From: Vacuolonema iberomarrocanum LEGE 07170
GTDB taxonomy: Bacteria > Cyanobacteriota > Cyanobacteriia > Elainellales > Elainellaceae
DNA: 64,000 nucleotides
Assembly (NCBI GenBank): GCA_015207365.1
Contig: JADEXA010000037.1
Span: 1-64,000, forward strand
Direction: 5' to 3'
The position numbers and the translations under genes were made by a program. This document shows, piece by piece, positions 34,348 to 43,766 of the stretch. The notes under the pieces were generated by a model, which did not search any database, was not told where the DNA came from, and saw nothing but the letters and a program-made list of their open reading frames with translations. Position 1 is the stretch's first letter. Every line of letters begins with the position of its first letter.

Positions 34348-37300
34348 ATGGAGTTGGACAAGACCTCTCTGCAAGAGCTGCGCGAATGCTGTCGCGATGA
34401 AGCAGCATTCCAACGATTGTGTGAGGTTTTGTCCCAAAACTATGACATCAACCCATCGCAGCCCTCATCAAACAACCACCATCCTGATACGGCGGTTGAG
34501 CTGACGCCTTCAAATCATCCCAACACTTCCACTCAAGAAAGCGCAGCCCAGCACTATCGCGCGATGCTGGATGCTGTTCCCGACTTGATTTTCCGCATTA
34601 ATGCAACGGGTCGATATCTTGATTTCAAAGGCAACGGGTTAACCCATGTTCTCCGCGAACATATCGTCGGCAAAACCCTCCCTGATTTACTGCCTCCAGA
34701 TGTAGCCGATCTCTGTCACGAGGCCATTCGCACCGCGTTACAAACGGGAGAGTTGCAAACCTGCGAGTATGAGTTACTGGAAGCGACTGGGCGGCGGCAT
34801 TATGAAGCGCGGGTTGCCGTTAGCGGTGTGGATGAAGTGCTCTGGATCGTGCGGGATGTGACGGAACGTAAGCGGGTAGAAGAAGACCTGCGAGCCAGCC
34901 AAGAACGCCTCAAAAGCTTTTTTGATGCCACCTTCGAAGCCGTTGCGATCCACAACTATGAAGACATTCTAGATGTAAACCCAGCAGCCGAACGGTTGTT
35001 CGGTTACACCTACGATGAAATAGTCGGTATGCCCGTACTCAGTTTGGCTGCTGAAAAGACGAAGTGGGCGATCGCCAACCGTTGGCAATCCCTCAATGAC
35101 CGAGACCAGCCTTATGAATATGAGGGAGTCGGGATTCGTCGAGATGGCAGCACTTTCACTGGCATCGTTTCAGCCAAAGCAATTCAGTACCAGGGAAAGC
35201 CAGCGCGGGTTGTCAGCATCCGCGATATCACGGCGCAAAAAGCTGCGGAGGCCACAATTCTTCAGAATGAAGCCCGCAACCGTGCCCTCCTCGAAGCCAT
35301 ACCGGACTTAATGTTTCGCATCCATCGCGATGGCACCTATCTGGATTGCAAAGCGGATGAAAAAAGCACGCTGCTTTTGCCGATCAATGCCCTGCTCGGC
35401 AAAAGCGTTTATGATGTGTTGCCACAGGATGTAGCGGAACAGCGGATGATGCATGTGCATCGAGCACTCGCAACGCAACAACCGCAAAATTTTGAATATC
35501 AATTGCGGCGCTCGGTTATCCGCCCAAATCCATTGCTTGATCATCTGTATCAGAAGGCTAGCTCTCACGCAGATAGTTTGGAGCAGGATTCGGATTTGCG
35601 GGACTATGAAGCCCGCATTGTTGTGAGTGGCCCAGATGAAGTAATTGCGATTGTGCGCGACATTACCGAGCGTAAGCGTTCTGACGCCGTTATCCGTCTT
35701 TCTGAGGAAAAATTCTCTAAAACCTTTCGGTCGAGCCCTACCCCTATGACCATCGCCACCTTGATGGATGGATGCTTGATGGAAGTCAACGATGGGTTTT
35801 GCCGCACCTTTGGCTACCAGCCCGATGAATTACTTGGGCGATCGGTTCATGATTTGGGTTTGTGGGTCTATCCGCAGCAGCGCGTAGAAATGGTGCAGAT
35901 TTTGCAAGAGCAGGGCGCTGTGCGGGATATGGAGTATCAATTCCGCCATCGTGATGGCAGTATTCGCACAACCCTCTTTGCCGCAGAGATCATCCACATC
36001 GGCGACGACGCCTGCTTGATCGATGTGCTGACAGACATTACCGATCGCAAGTTAGCCGAACAACAGTTGCTAGCCGCCGCCGAGCGCGATCGCCTGATCG
36101 GAGAAATTGCCCTGCGCATTCGGCGATCGCTCCAACTTGACGACATCCTCAACACCACCGTTGCAGAAATCCGCCAATTCCTTAAAGCGGATCGGGTTTG
36201 CATTGGCCATGGCACCCATGATGATGTCGGCATTATTGTTGCAGAATCGGTTGTGTCTCCATGGAAGCCTTCAAAGGGACGCATCGTCGATGACCCAGAG
36301 CATTTACAGGAACTAGAAGACGCCTTCGCGCAAGGGCATGCCTGGAACATCAGTGATACGCGAAAAATAACGGGTTATCCCAAAATTGCCGCCGACTTCG
36401 AGCGATATCAGGTGCGAGCCGCACTGGGAATGCCCATTTATCTCGATGATGAACTATTCGGCCTGCTGGTTGTCCATCAATGCTCAGCTCCTCGGCAGTG
36501 GCATATCTCAGAGGTGGAATTGCTAAAACAACTGGCCATTCAGGTCAGCATTGCCATCCAACAAGCCCGCCTGTACGGACAGGTACGTGACTTGAATACG
36601 GAATTGGAGCAAAAAGTGCGCGATCGCACTGCTCAACTGCAACAAAAGATGGAAGAGTTGCAAGAGCTCAACGAACTCAAAGACGAGTTTCTCAATGCGT
36701 TTTCCCACGATCTGCGAACCCCAGTGATGGGTATGTCTTTGGTCATCAACAACCTGCTCAATCAGCCAGGGGAAACCATTCCCATCTCCCGGATGATTTT
36801 GGAACGCATGCTGCAAAGCAACCAGCATCAACTCCAGCTGATCAAGTCTTTTCTGGAAGCACACTCAGCAGAAACCCGTGGTGTCACTCTCAATCCAGAA
36901 CTGGTGCAAGTGGGGGCATTGGTACAGGTGATTGCGGCAGATCTGGAACCCCTGATGCTGAAAAACGAGGCAACCCTAACCAATCAGGTTCCTACAGATT
37001 TACCCTTAGTCACAGCTGATCCGGTACAGCTCCGGCGCGTTTTCGAAAACCTGATGACCAATGCCCTCAACCACAACCCACGGGGCATCACCATCACCAT
37101 CGAAGCGCGGGTCGAGAATGGCTGGTTGCGCTGTATCATTCGCGACGACGGGATTGGGATGTCCCAGGAAACTTGCGATCGCCTCTTCCAGCGCTATGCC
37201 CGTGGGGCTCAGTCTCGTCACTCTACAGGCATTGGCTTGGGCCTATACCTTTGCCGCCAAATCATCACAGCCCATGGCGGACAAATCAATGTTGCTAGCC

Positions 37301-37395
37301 AGCCAAACCAGGGTGCCGAATTCTGGTTCACGCTGCCTCTGGCTATTTCTCCCAACGGCATTGCCAAAACCCGACCAGAATTCAAGGTGGGTTGA
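34348..37395 (+). CDS. Soluble hybrid-sensor histidine kinase with four PAS and one GAF domain
   Basis: 1015 residues, ATG 34348. No transmembrane segment, so cytoplasmic. Order: PAS about 68-175, PAS about 185-305, PAS about 310-450, PAS about 455-575, GAF about 580-740 (RIRRSLQLDDILNTTVAE, RVCIGH), coiled coil, HisKA with phospho-His787 in FSHDLRTPVMG, HATPase_c from about 890 (NALNHNP, DDGIGMSQE, GIGLGLYLC). No receiver domain follows, so it needs a separate response regulator. No Cys in a bilin-type GAF motif was seen. Signal unknown. Confidence 0.92.
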   Translation: MELDKTSLQELRECCRDEAAFQRLCEVLSQNYDINPSQPSSNNHHPDTAVELTPSNHPNTSTQESAAQHYRAMLDAVPDLIFRINATGRYLDFKGNGLTHVLREHIVGKTLPDLLPPDVADLCHEAIRTALQTGELQTCEYELLEATGRRHYEARVAVSGVDEVLWIVRDVTERKRVEEDLRASQERLKSFFDATFEAVAIHNYEDILDVNPAAERLFGYTYDEIVGMPVLSLAAEKTKWAIANRWQSLNDRDQPYEYEGVGIRRDGSTFTGIVSAKAIQYQGKPARVVSIRDITAQKAAEATILQNEARNRALLEAIPDLMFRIHRDGTYLDCKADEKSTLLLPINALLGKSVYDVLPQDVAEQRMMHVHRALATQQPQNFEYQLRRSVIRPNPLLDHLYQKASSHADSLEQDSDLRDYEARIVVSGPDEVIAIVRDITERKRSDAVIRLSEEKFSKTFRSSPTPMTIATLMDGCLMEVNDGFCRTFGYQPDELLGRSVHDLGLWVYPQQRVEMVQILQEQGAVRDMEYQFRHRDGSIRTTLFAAEIIHIGDDACLIDVLTDITDRKLAEQQLLAAAERDRLIGEIALRIRRSLQLDDILNTTVAEIRQFLKADRVCIGHGTHDDVGIIVAESVVSPWKPSKGRIVDDPEHLQELEDAFAQGHAWNISDTRKITGYPKIAADFERYQVRAALGMPIYLDDELFGLLVVHQCSAPRQWHISEVELLKQLAIQVSIAIQQARLYGQVRDLNTELEQKVRDRTAQLQQKMEELQELNELKDEFLNAFSHDLRTPVMGMSLVINNLLNQPGETIPISRMILERMLQSNQHQLQLIKSFLEAHSAETRGVTLNPELVQVGALVQVIAADLEPLMLKNEATLTNQVPTDLPLVTADPVQLRRVFENLMTNALNHNPRGITITIEARVENGWLRCIIRDDGIGMSQETCDRLFQRYARGAQSRHSTGIGLGLYLCRQIITAHGGQINVASQPNQGAEFWFTLPLAISPNGIAKTRPEFKVG

Positions 37396-38100
37396 GCCGA
37401 GTAGCACCCTGACGGATTTCGTTGGTCTCGTTGCAATTTCTACCGCTGAACTTGCTTATCCTGAACGCAGATTAACAACAGACTCTCAAACCGTCGCGAT
37501 CGCCCATATAGCAATCCAAAATCGGATGTGAAAGGTAGGGCAGGCTGTGCCCGCCCCACCTTTCACATCCGGTTCACGAATCACTTGAGATCGCTATATC
37601 TCCCACCTGAAAAGACTTACACCAGACATCAGGATACTTTTGGGTGGCTCAAGAGACTCGATTTTCCAGCAGCAGAACGTAGAGTTAGATCCGACCTCTG
37701 AAGCATCCTTTGCAGCTTTACAAATTACCTTCACAAGGCCATCTCTTTGCTTATTAATCTCACCTACGATATTCTTACCCTGAGCAATGATTCCTCTTTT
37801 TAAGATTGCTCTGAAAAAATAGTGAGCACCTTTGTTTTCTCTTTATAAAAAATTTCAGTGCATCCACTTAAATCTCTGTTCTTTAAAGAGTTCGTTTAGA
37901 TTTTATTAGAGCGAAAATTATTCCGGAAAAGGGTACAGACTTTACCAGTTCTACATCTCAACTAAATATTACTCATCTGATTTTAAGGAATCAATTAAGA
38001 AATATCCCCATCGGTAGATACACGGTCGTTAATCAAAAATACTTACTAGTACAGTAGATTTGTTGTTCGTAGCGTCTCTCCTAAAGCGCACTCCAAAATT
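37396..38100. other. Intergenic region with family D element
   Basis: 705 bp. Family D copy 2 lies at 37509-37596. The rest is AT-rich, especially 37740-38060, and probably holds the promoter of the dioxygenase gene. No gene supported. Confidence 0.5.
37509..37596. mobile_element. Family D palindromic element, copy 2 (88 bp)
   Basis: Starts TAGCAATCC and ends GATCGCTA, with TA at 37507-37508 and 37597-37598, a clean TA duplication. Core pairs CGGATGTGAAAGGTAGGGC with a complement that differs by compensating changes from copy 1. Confidence 0.75.
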
Positions 38101-39054
38101 ATGGCTGTATATCCCCTGAAATCTGTGGTTCCTCTAGCACAGGCAGCTTCAAGGAAATTACTGAAACTTGCTCAGGACAACCAAGCTGTCTTCAAGAAAG
38201 ATGCAAACTTTTTTTGGATGCGAAATTTTGCCCGGTTTGAGGTTGTCAGAAATTGGGCAACCCGTGACAATGGCTCGGCTCAAGCATTCACTGAAAACAC
38301 ATTATCTGACTGTGTCAATACTGATGATTCCTTTGGAACAGTGGGTGAGCTGTTTCAACAAAACGGATATTACGAAGGTCTACATTTATCTCCTGACACA
38401 TTAAAATCACTTCTAAATTTTGCTCACACAAATCCTTGCTATGCCGACCGGAATCCTAACCTGAAATTTTATGTAGATCAGCGACAGGCGTTTGAAGCGG
38501 AGCTGGGGCGCACGATTAAGCTGGCAGGCTACAGGGATGACCATGAAAACTGCCAAGTTTTTCAGAAGCTGAAGCGGGATCCGTTAATCTTGGCGATCGC
38601 CGCCAGCTACCTGGGTCGTGAACCCAAATATCATCGGGGTGAAATTGCCTGGAGCTTCCCCGGCACTGCCAGCGAAGCAGAAAAGTTGGCCGCCGCGCAG
38701 GTGATTCACTGCGACATCAACGACTATAAAACCATCAAGTTCTTTTTCTACCTGACAGATGTGGATAGCACAGCAGGTCCTCATGTTTACCTGCGGGGGA
38801 GCCACAAGAATCGCAAGCCGATGCACCAACTCCTGGGTCAGCGTTGTGCCAGTATCAAAGACGACACGCTGATGACAACCTATGGCGAAGAGAACGTTCG
38901 CGAGGTGTGTGCCGAAGCCGGTTTTGGGTTTGTTGGCGATCCTTACACCTTCCACAAGGGCATGACCCCGACTGAAAAGCCTCGCTTGCTGCTGCAATTG
39001 GAGTTTGGGGTGAATCGGTACAAGACCTGGTACTTCGACAGCAGTCCTTCCTAG
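38101..39054 (+). CDS. Fe(II)/2-oxoglutarate dioxygenase of the phytanoyl-CoA hydroxylase type
   Basis: 317 residues, ATG 38101. The iron ligands are His203 and Asp205 in VIHCDINDYK and distal His285 in TFHKGMTP, with Arg in KPRLLLQ for 2-oxoglutarate. TDVDSTAGPHVYLRGSH is typical of the PhyH family. Residues 1-~100 are without a named motif. The substrate is unknown. An unusually AT-rich 5' part (38101-38400) differs from its neighbours. Confidence 0.82.
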   Translation: MAVYPLKSVVPLAQAASRKLLKLAQDNQAVFKKDANFFWMRNFARFEVVRNWATRDNGSAQAFTENTLSDCVNTDDSFGTVGELFQQNGYYEGLHLSPDTLKSLLNFAHTNPCYADRNPNLKFYVDQRQAFEAELGRTIKLAGYRDDHENCQVFQKLKRDPLILAIAASYLGREPKYHRGEIAWSFPGTASEAEKLAAAQVIHCDINDYKTIKFFFYLTDVDSTAGPHVYLRGSHKNRKPMHQLLGQRCASIKDDTLMTTYGEENVREVCAEAGFGFVGDPYTFHKGMTPTEKPRLLLQLEFGVNRYKTWYFDSSPS

Positions 39055-39555
39055 GTGGCAAGCGCATCCCTTCTCAATCGCGATCATCACGCGGGCGATC
39101 GCCTAGCTCGGTTGCTTGCACCCACAAGATGAATCAAGATTAAGAATCTCTGCAAACTATAACAGCCCTTTTTCGTTGGCGATCGCTCTATCCCTTTTGT
39201 ATGGGGAGTTGTGGCGATCGCCAACTCTATTTTTAGCTCGGCTCGCAGTCGCCACCCATGCCGATTCTCTGCGACAATCGCTTATAGTCCTTTTCCTTAG
39301 AATTAGAGTGTTTGCGGCTCAGATACTGAACGCAGTCACGCTACAAACGAACAACAACAACAACCAATTGGATTGCATGACAATCGACTTGGTAGTGGCA
39401 ATCCGCTATCTTTTGATCTCCCGGTCACCTTAAGGCGTGTTTGAAGCGCTGAATTTTTTTGTGTGTGTTGCGCACGAGGGATCGCGGTATCCTCAAACGC
39501 TTCAAGCAGTGTCTTATTTCCACGGCGATTCATCCGATTAAGGGAGAGTTCATTT
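39055..39555. other. Intergenic region upstream of chlB
   Basis: About 500 bp with two HIP1 sites near 39178 and 39213 and an AGGGAGAG ribosome binding site before 39556. No gene or palindromic element is supported. Confidence 0.4.
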
Positions 39556-41082
39556 ATGAAATTGGCTTACTGGATGTACGCGGGCCCCGCGCACATTGGC
39601 ACCCTGCGTATTGCCAGTTCCTTCAAAAACGTCCATGCCATCATGCATGCGCCCTTGGGCGACGACTACTTCAATGTCATGCGCTCGATGTTGGAGCGGG
39701 AGCGCAACTTTACCCCCGTCACCGCCAGCGTGGTGGATCGCAATGTGCTGGCACGGGGCTCCCAAAACAAGGTAGTGGATAATATTACCCGCAAAGATCA
39801 GGAAGAATCGCCCGATCTGATTGTGCTGACACCAACCTGCACCTCCAGCATTTTGCAGGAAGACTTGCAGAACTTTGTCGATCAGGCACAGATGGAGGCC
39901 AAGGGCGATGTGCTGCTGGCGGATGTGAACCACTATCGGGTGAATGAGTTGCAGGCGGGCGATCGCACGCTCCAGCAAATCGTGCAGTTCTACATCGAAA
40001 AAGCTCGCAAGCAGGGCGATCTCGCCACCGAAAAAACCGAGCGCCCCTCCGTCAACATCATCGGCATTTCTACCCTCAGCTTCCACAACAACCACGACCA
40101 CCGGGAGCTGGTGAAGCTGATGGGTGACCTGGGAATTGAGGTGAACGCGGTAATCCCCGATGGTGCATCGGTGCATGAACTGAAAAACCTGCCCCGCGCC
40201 TGGTTCAACCTCGTCCCCTACCGGGAGTTGGGCGGCATGACAGCAGACTATCTGCACACCGAATTTGACATGCCCTCCGTCCGCATCACACCCATGGGTA
40301 TTGTGGACACCGCCCGCTGCATCCGTGCCATCCAGGTGGTCCTCAATGGGCAAGGGGCAGCGGTGGATTATGAACCCTTTATTGATGAACAGACCCGGTT
40401 TGTGTCCCAGGCCGCTTGGTTTTCGCGCTCTATCGACTGCCAGAATCTGACCGGAAAACGAGCAGTCGTCTTCGGCGACAACACCCACGCTGCTGCCATG
40501 ACGCGGATTCTGGCCAAGGAGATGGGTATCAAAGTTGTGCTGGCTGGCACCTACTGCAAGTACGATGCCGACTGGTTCCGAGAGCAGGTGAGCGACTACT
40601 GCGATGAGGTGCTGATCAGCGACGACAATGCGGCAATTGCCACGGCGATCGCCCGCCTTGAACCCGCCGCGATCTTCGGCACCCAAATGGAACGCCATGT
40701 CGGCAAACGGCTAGACATCCCCTGCGGCGTCATCGCAGCTCCCATCCATATCCAAAACTTCCCCGTCGGCTACACACCTTTCGTGGGCTACGAAGGCGCA
40801 AACCAGATTGTCGATCTGGTCTACAACTCCTTCACCCTGGGCATGGAAGACCATCTGCTAGAAATCTTCGGCGGTCACGATACGAAGGAAGCCATCACCC
40901 GCGAAATCACCACGGACTCTGACCTCAATTGGAGCAAAGATGGTCTGACCGAACTCAACAAAATTCCTGGATTTGTGCGGGGCAAAGTGAAGCGCAATGT
41001 GGAAAAATTCGCGCGCGATCGCCAAATTACCACCATCACAGCGGAAGTCCTCTACGCCGCCAAGGAAGCGGTGGGCGCATAA
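39556..41082 (+). CDS. chlB: Light-independent protochlorophyllide reductase subunit B
   Basis: 508 residues, exactly the length expected, starting at ATG 39556 with AGGGAGAG upstream. It is the catalytic B subunit that, with ChlN and reductase ChlL, reduces protochlorophyllide in darkness. Family marks: MKLAYWMYAGPAHIGTLRIA, LTPTCTSSILQEDL with cluster Cys, CGVIAAPIHIQNFPVGY, VPYRELGG. ChlL and ChlN genes are not in the window. Confidence 0.97.
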   Translation: MKLAYWMYAGPAHIGTLRIASSFKNVHAIMHAPLGDDYFNVMRSMLERERNFTPVTASVVDRNVLARGSQNKVVDNITRKDQEESPDLIVLTPTCTSSILQEDLQNFVDQAQMEAKGDVLLADVNHYRVNELQAGDRTLQQIVQFYIEKARKQGDLATEKTERPSVNIIGISTLSFHNNHDHRELVKLMGDLGIEVNAVIPDGASVHELKNLPRAWFNLVPYRELGGMTADYLHTEFDMPSVRITPMGIVDTARCIRAIQVVLNGQGAAVDYEPFIDEQTRFVSQAAWFSRSIDCQNLTGKRAVVFGDNTHAAAMTRILAKEMGIKVVLAGTYCKYDADWFREQVSDYCDEVLISDDNAAIATAIARLEPAAIFGTQMERHVGKRLDIPCGVIAAPIHIQNFPVGYTPFVGYEGANQIVDLVYNSFTLGMEDHLLEIFGGHDTKEAITREITTDSDLNWSKDGLTELNKIPGFVRGKVKRNVEKFARDRQITTITAEVLYAAKEAVGA

Positions 41083-41098
41083 TGGAGCTATGAGAACA

Positions 41099-41131
41099 GA
41101 TCTGCGACTTCTTTAAGAGAAGTCGCAGATC
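41099..41131. repeat. Hairpin repeat left of the Uma2 gene
   Basis: GATCTGCGACTTCT pairs perfectly with AGAAGTCGCAGATC around TTAAG. It recurs, with a shorter right arm, at 41747-41768 after the Uma2 gene. The lack of a T run argues against a simple terminator. Confidence 0.65.
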
Positions 41132-41156
41132 GAAGCCTTACAGCTAACCTCAAGGT

Positions 41157-41738
41157 ATGTCTCCGTTAACCCTCGATCTCAGCCCAATTCTGCACCTCAC
41201 CCATGAGCAATTCACGCGAATTGCCCTGGCGAACCCAGATTTGCGTCTGGAATTGACGGCAGAGGGAGCGCTAGAAATTATGCCACCCACTGGGGGAAAT
41301 ACTGGCCGCCGCAATAGCCAGCTGACCTATCAAGTGGAAGCCTGGAACCAAATCGACCAACTGGGCGAAGTGTTCGACTCTTCAACGGTGTTTCGGTTGC
41401 CCAATGGAGCCGAGCGATCGCCCGATGTCGCTTGGGTAGAACGTACTCGCTGGGATGCCCTTACCCCAGAAGAGCAAGATACCTTTCCACCCCTGTGTCC
41501 CGATTTTGTGATCGAACTCCGCTCCAAAACCGACACTCTGAGCAAACTCCAGGCCAAGATGCAAGAATACCTCGCTAACGGTTGCCGCCTGGGTTGGCTT
41601 ATCGACATCCAAAACCAAACCCTGGAAATCTATCGCCCTAAACAGGCTCCCCAAATCCTGAATTCCCCTGCCAAGGTTTCGGATGAAGCGATTCTTCCTG
41701 GCTTCGTGCTGAATTTACAAGCCATCTGGGCAGTCTAG
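41157..41738 (+). CDS. Uma2-family (DUF820) putative endonuclease
   Basis: 193 residues. Motifs: LRLELTAEGALEIMPPTGG, RSPDVAWVERTRW (Asp), CPDFVIELRSKTDTLSKLQAKM (Glu, Lys) and LGWLIDIQNQTLEIYRP. Belongs to a different Uma2 lineage than 16864, with the FVIELRSKTD form. It lies between two copies of the same hairpin (41099 and 41747). Role unknown. Confidence 0.88.
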   Translation: MSPLTLDLSPILHLTHEQFTRIALANPDLRLELTAEGALEIMPPTGGNTGRRNSQLTYQVEAWNQIDQLGEVFDSSTVFRLPNGAERSPDVAWVERTRWDALTPEEQDTFPPLCPDFVIELRSKTDTLSKLQAKMQEYLANGCRLGWLIDIQNQTLEIYRPKQAPQILNSPAKVSDEAILPGFVLNLQAIWAV

Positions 41739-41746
41739 CTTTTAGA

Positions 41747-41768
41747 TCTGCGACTTCTCACAGAAGTC
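41747..41768. repeat. Hairpin repeat right of the Uma2 gene
   Basis: GATCTGCGACTTCT, then CAC, then AGAAGTCG: the same 14-base left arm as at 41099 with a truncated right arm. Confidence 0.6.
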
Positions 41769-41815
41769 GTGGGAGCCCAATGCCTTATGAACCTCGTCCA
41801 ATTCTGAAACAACAA

Positions 41816-42192
41816 TCATGCGGGAAGCTTGCCCTGGCTCCGCAATTGTTGATGCGTTTGGCGATCCGATTCCAAATCAGTCTCGTCATAGTGCAAATCA
41901 ATTCCTTTCTGCTTGAGGAATTCCTCCACTTCCATACGAGTCGCCATGCCTAAAATCTGTCGGACTTTCCCTGCACTAATCACCTCATCTCGATACGCCT
42001 GCACCACAACTATAGCGGTGTGCAACCGCATTAAGCACAGCAACGGTTGTGTGGGGCGCGGCGCGCCCCACACAACCGTTGCTGTGCTTAATGCGCATAG
42101 CGCTATATTTCTATTATTTGCTGCTGCAGATTGCCCCACTTCGCAGTCAAATCCTTGATGACGTTATCCGGTAATGGAAGTTCGACCTGCAT
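41816..42192 (-). pseudogene. UPF0175-family gene split by a family B element
   Basis: Two pieces on the minus strand. The first (42192-42106) reads MQVELPLPDNVIKDLTAKWG and continues NLQQQIIEI, then runs into a stop within the element. The second (to 41816) reads VVVQAYRDEVISAGKVRQIL then GMATRMEVEEFLKQKGIDLH, the signature of UPF0175. Deleting element 42013-42105 with one TA joins them in frame: 282 bases, 93 codons plus stop. ATG 42192 has AGGA seven bases upstream. UPF0175 proteins are short and often paired with DUF3368 toxins, but no partner is adjacent. Confidence 0.85.
42013..42105. mobile_element. Family B palindromic element, copy 3 (93 bp), inserted in a UPF0175 gene
   Basis: Starts TAGCGGTGTGC, ends GCGCATAGCGCTA, with TA at 42011-42012 and 42106-42107. 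The termini differ over about ten bases (GTGTGCAACC against CTATGC), then pair as a long stem (GCATTAAGCACAGC, then AACGGTTGTGTGGGGCGC). It is the only copy here that disrupts a gene, so it dates the mobility of the family. Confidence 0.9.
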
Positions 42193-42298
42193 GGCTCGTT
42201 CCTGCACTTGCAATCGGGCTCGAATATTGATTCTCATTGTAGCCGTTCAGTCTAATGACGATTGGAACGGACAAAGCTGGAGCAACGGGCATAACTTA

Positions 42299-43354
42299 CT
42301 ACAGGAAGCGGCTTAGAAAGCGCTTGAGTCCGGCTTTGAGGTGGCGAATGAAGAGGTGGATGCGCTGCCGGAACAGCAGCGGAGAGGAGCGATGGGTGGA
42401 GAGATCGACGTTTTGAATAATGCGGGTTTGTCGTTCGATATCGCCCACTTCATAGAGGGTGTATTGTCCGCTTTTGCCGGGGATGTCGAGCTTACATTGA
42501 CGCTCCACTTTAACCGTTTGCCAAATCTGCGTGTAGGCTTCTTCAGAAATGAGGATCTTGGCTCCTACGCGTTTCGTGGCCGCTTCGATGCGGCTGGCAT
42601 AGTTGACCGCATCGCCGATCGCCGTTATCCGCCTATCCTTGGACGAAGATCCGACCGAGCCCACCACCACTTGGCCAAAGTGAATACCGATACCTACCTG
42701 CAAATGCCGCCGATAGAGGCTATCGAGATAACTATTGAATATTGACATCGCCTCCTGCATCTCAACGGCAGCCTGCACCGCTCGATGGGTAGCACCATCC
42801 GGCTCATCCAACCCAAACAGCGCCATGAGGCCATCGCCCATGTAGTTGTTAACCATGCCGCCACACTGCTCGATGATTTTGCCCATGCGACGGTAGTAGC
42901 GGTTGAGCACATAGATCACGTCATAGGCTGGAAGCAGTTCTGAAAAACTGGTGAACTGGCGCAGATCGGCAAATAGGATGGCAATTTGTTTTTCTTCGCC
43001 AAACGGACTAGCGACGTCATGGATGCTTTGCTGAGCATCCAGGGTCTCGGCATCTTCGGCATCAAAAGCGAGGCGGCGCAGCGTAATCCGACCCTCCCCA
43101 AAGATTTGAGTCTGGCAGGCGAGGCGAATGCGCGGCTCAAACCCCAGGCGGTGGGCAAGGCTCTGCTCTGCATCATTACGGGGAGCACAACAATCCAAAC
43201 CTTCCACGATCCAAACACGACAGGTCGAGCAGCGGGCACTCCCCCCACACACATGGGTATGGGGGATTCCTGAAACAACGGAGGTTTCCAGAATCGTTTC
43301 AGCATCGTCTGCGGTCACGAGTCGCTGATCGGGAAGGTAGTAGATTTGCGGCAT
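42299..43354 (-). CDS. Ferredoxin-adenylate/guanylate cyclase fusion
   Basis: 351 residues. N-terminal residues 1-~100 are a plant-type 2Fe-2S domain with Cys36, Cys42, Cys45 and Cys80 (CGGSARCSTC, LACQTQ). Residues about 120-290 are a class III nucleotide cyclase: FADLRQFTSFSE with metal Asp, GDGLMALFG with the second Asp, and GIHFGQVVVGSVG. The C-terminal ~50 residues are basic. It would link redox state to cAMP or cGMP; substrate preference is not decided from the sequence. It is upstream of the UPF0175 relic on the same strand. Confidence 0.9.
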   Translation of the reverse strand: MPQIYYLPDQRLVTADDAETILETSVVSGIPHTHVCGGSARCSTCRVWIVEGLDCCAPRNDAEQSLAHRLGFEPRIRLACQTQIFGEGRITLRRLAFDAEDAETLDAQQSIHDVASPFGEEKQIAILFADLRQFTSFSELLPAYDVIYVLNRYYRRMGKIIEQCGGMVNNYMGDGLMALFGLDEPDGATHRAVQAAVEMQEAMSIFNSYLDSLYRRHLQVGIGIHFGQVVVGSVGSSSKDRRITAIGDAVNYASRIEAATKRVGAKILISEEAYTQIWQTVKVERQCKLDIPGKSGQYTLYEVGDIERQTRIIQNVDLSTHRSSPLLFRQRIHLFIRHLKAGLKRFLSRFL

Positions 43355-43431
43355 AGCGGGTGCGCGAGCAAGGGGTGAAGGAGTGAGGTAAGGGTGGGCA
43401 ATACACCCTAGGTAAAGGATGGTTTTGGCAA

Positions 43432-43665
43432 TCAGGAAATGGTTTTGGCAGGGCTAGTTGGGCGATCGCCCTTACTTCCTACTTCCGCTTGGGAAATCGG
43501 AATCCCGACAAATTCTCTGTATTCAGCGGGGGAGTGCTCACTCAGCCAAGCTAGAGTTCCATTACAGAAACCTCGTCTTAGGAGGGCAAGGTTCCAGTTG
43601 CACCATTGACGGACAGGAAAAGCCGCGTCTTTTGCAAGATTAAACCAACGTTCTGGACGATGCAT
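43432..43665 (-). CDS. Possible small protein (77 residues)
   Basis: Reads RPERWFNLAKDAAFPVRQWC and NGTLAWLSEHSPAEYREFVG, looking more like protein than random sequence, but ends in HIP1-derived residues and has no ribosome binding site. It might be a relic of a longer gene. Not recognised. Confidence 0.3.
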   Translation of the reverse strand: MHRPERWFNLAKDAAFPVRQWCNWNLALLRRGFCNGTLAWLSEHSPAEYREFVGIPISQAEVGSKGDRPTSPAKTIS

Positions 43666-43766
43666 TGCACATTAGGACGGCGGCGATGGGCAGCTCGATG
43701 AGCGATCGCCCAGCCTTGGCCCGATTACACCCTAAATTCCAGCCTACCCCAACCGTCTCGGGTAGT

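Noticed and set aside
39550..40698. A 382-residue frame opposite chlB
   Set aside because: It is the reverse-strand shadow of a certain gene, rich in His and Gly as expected of such shadows.
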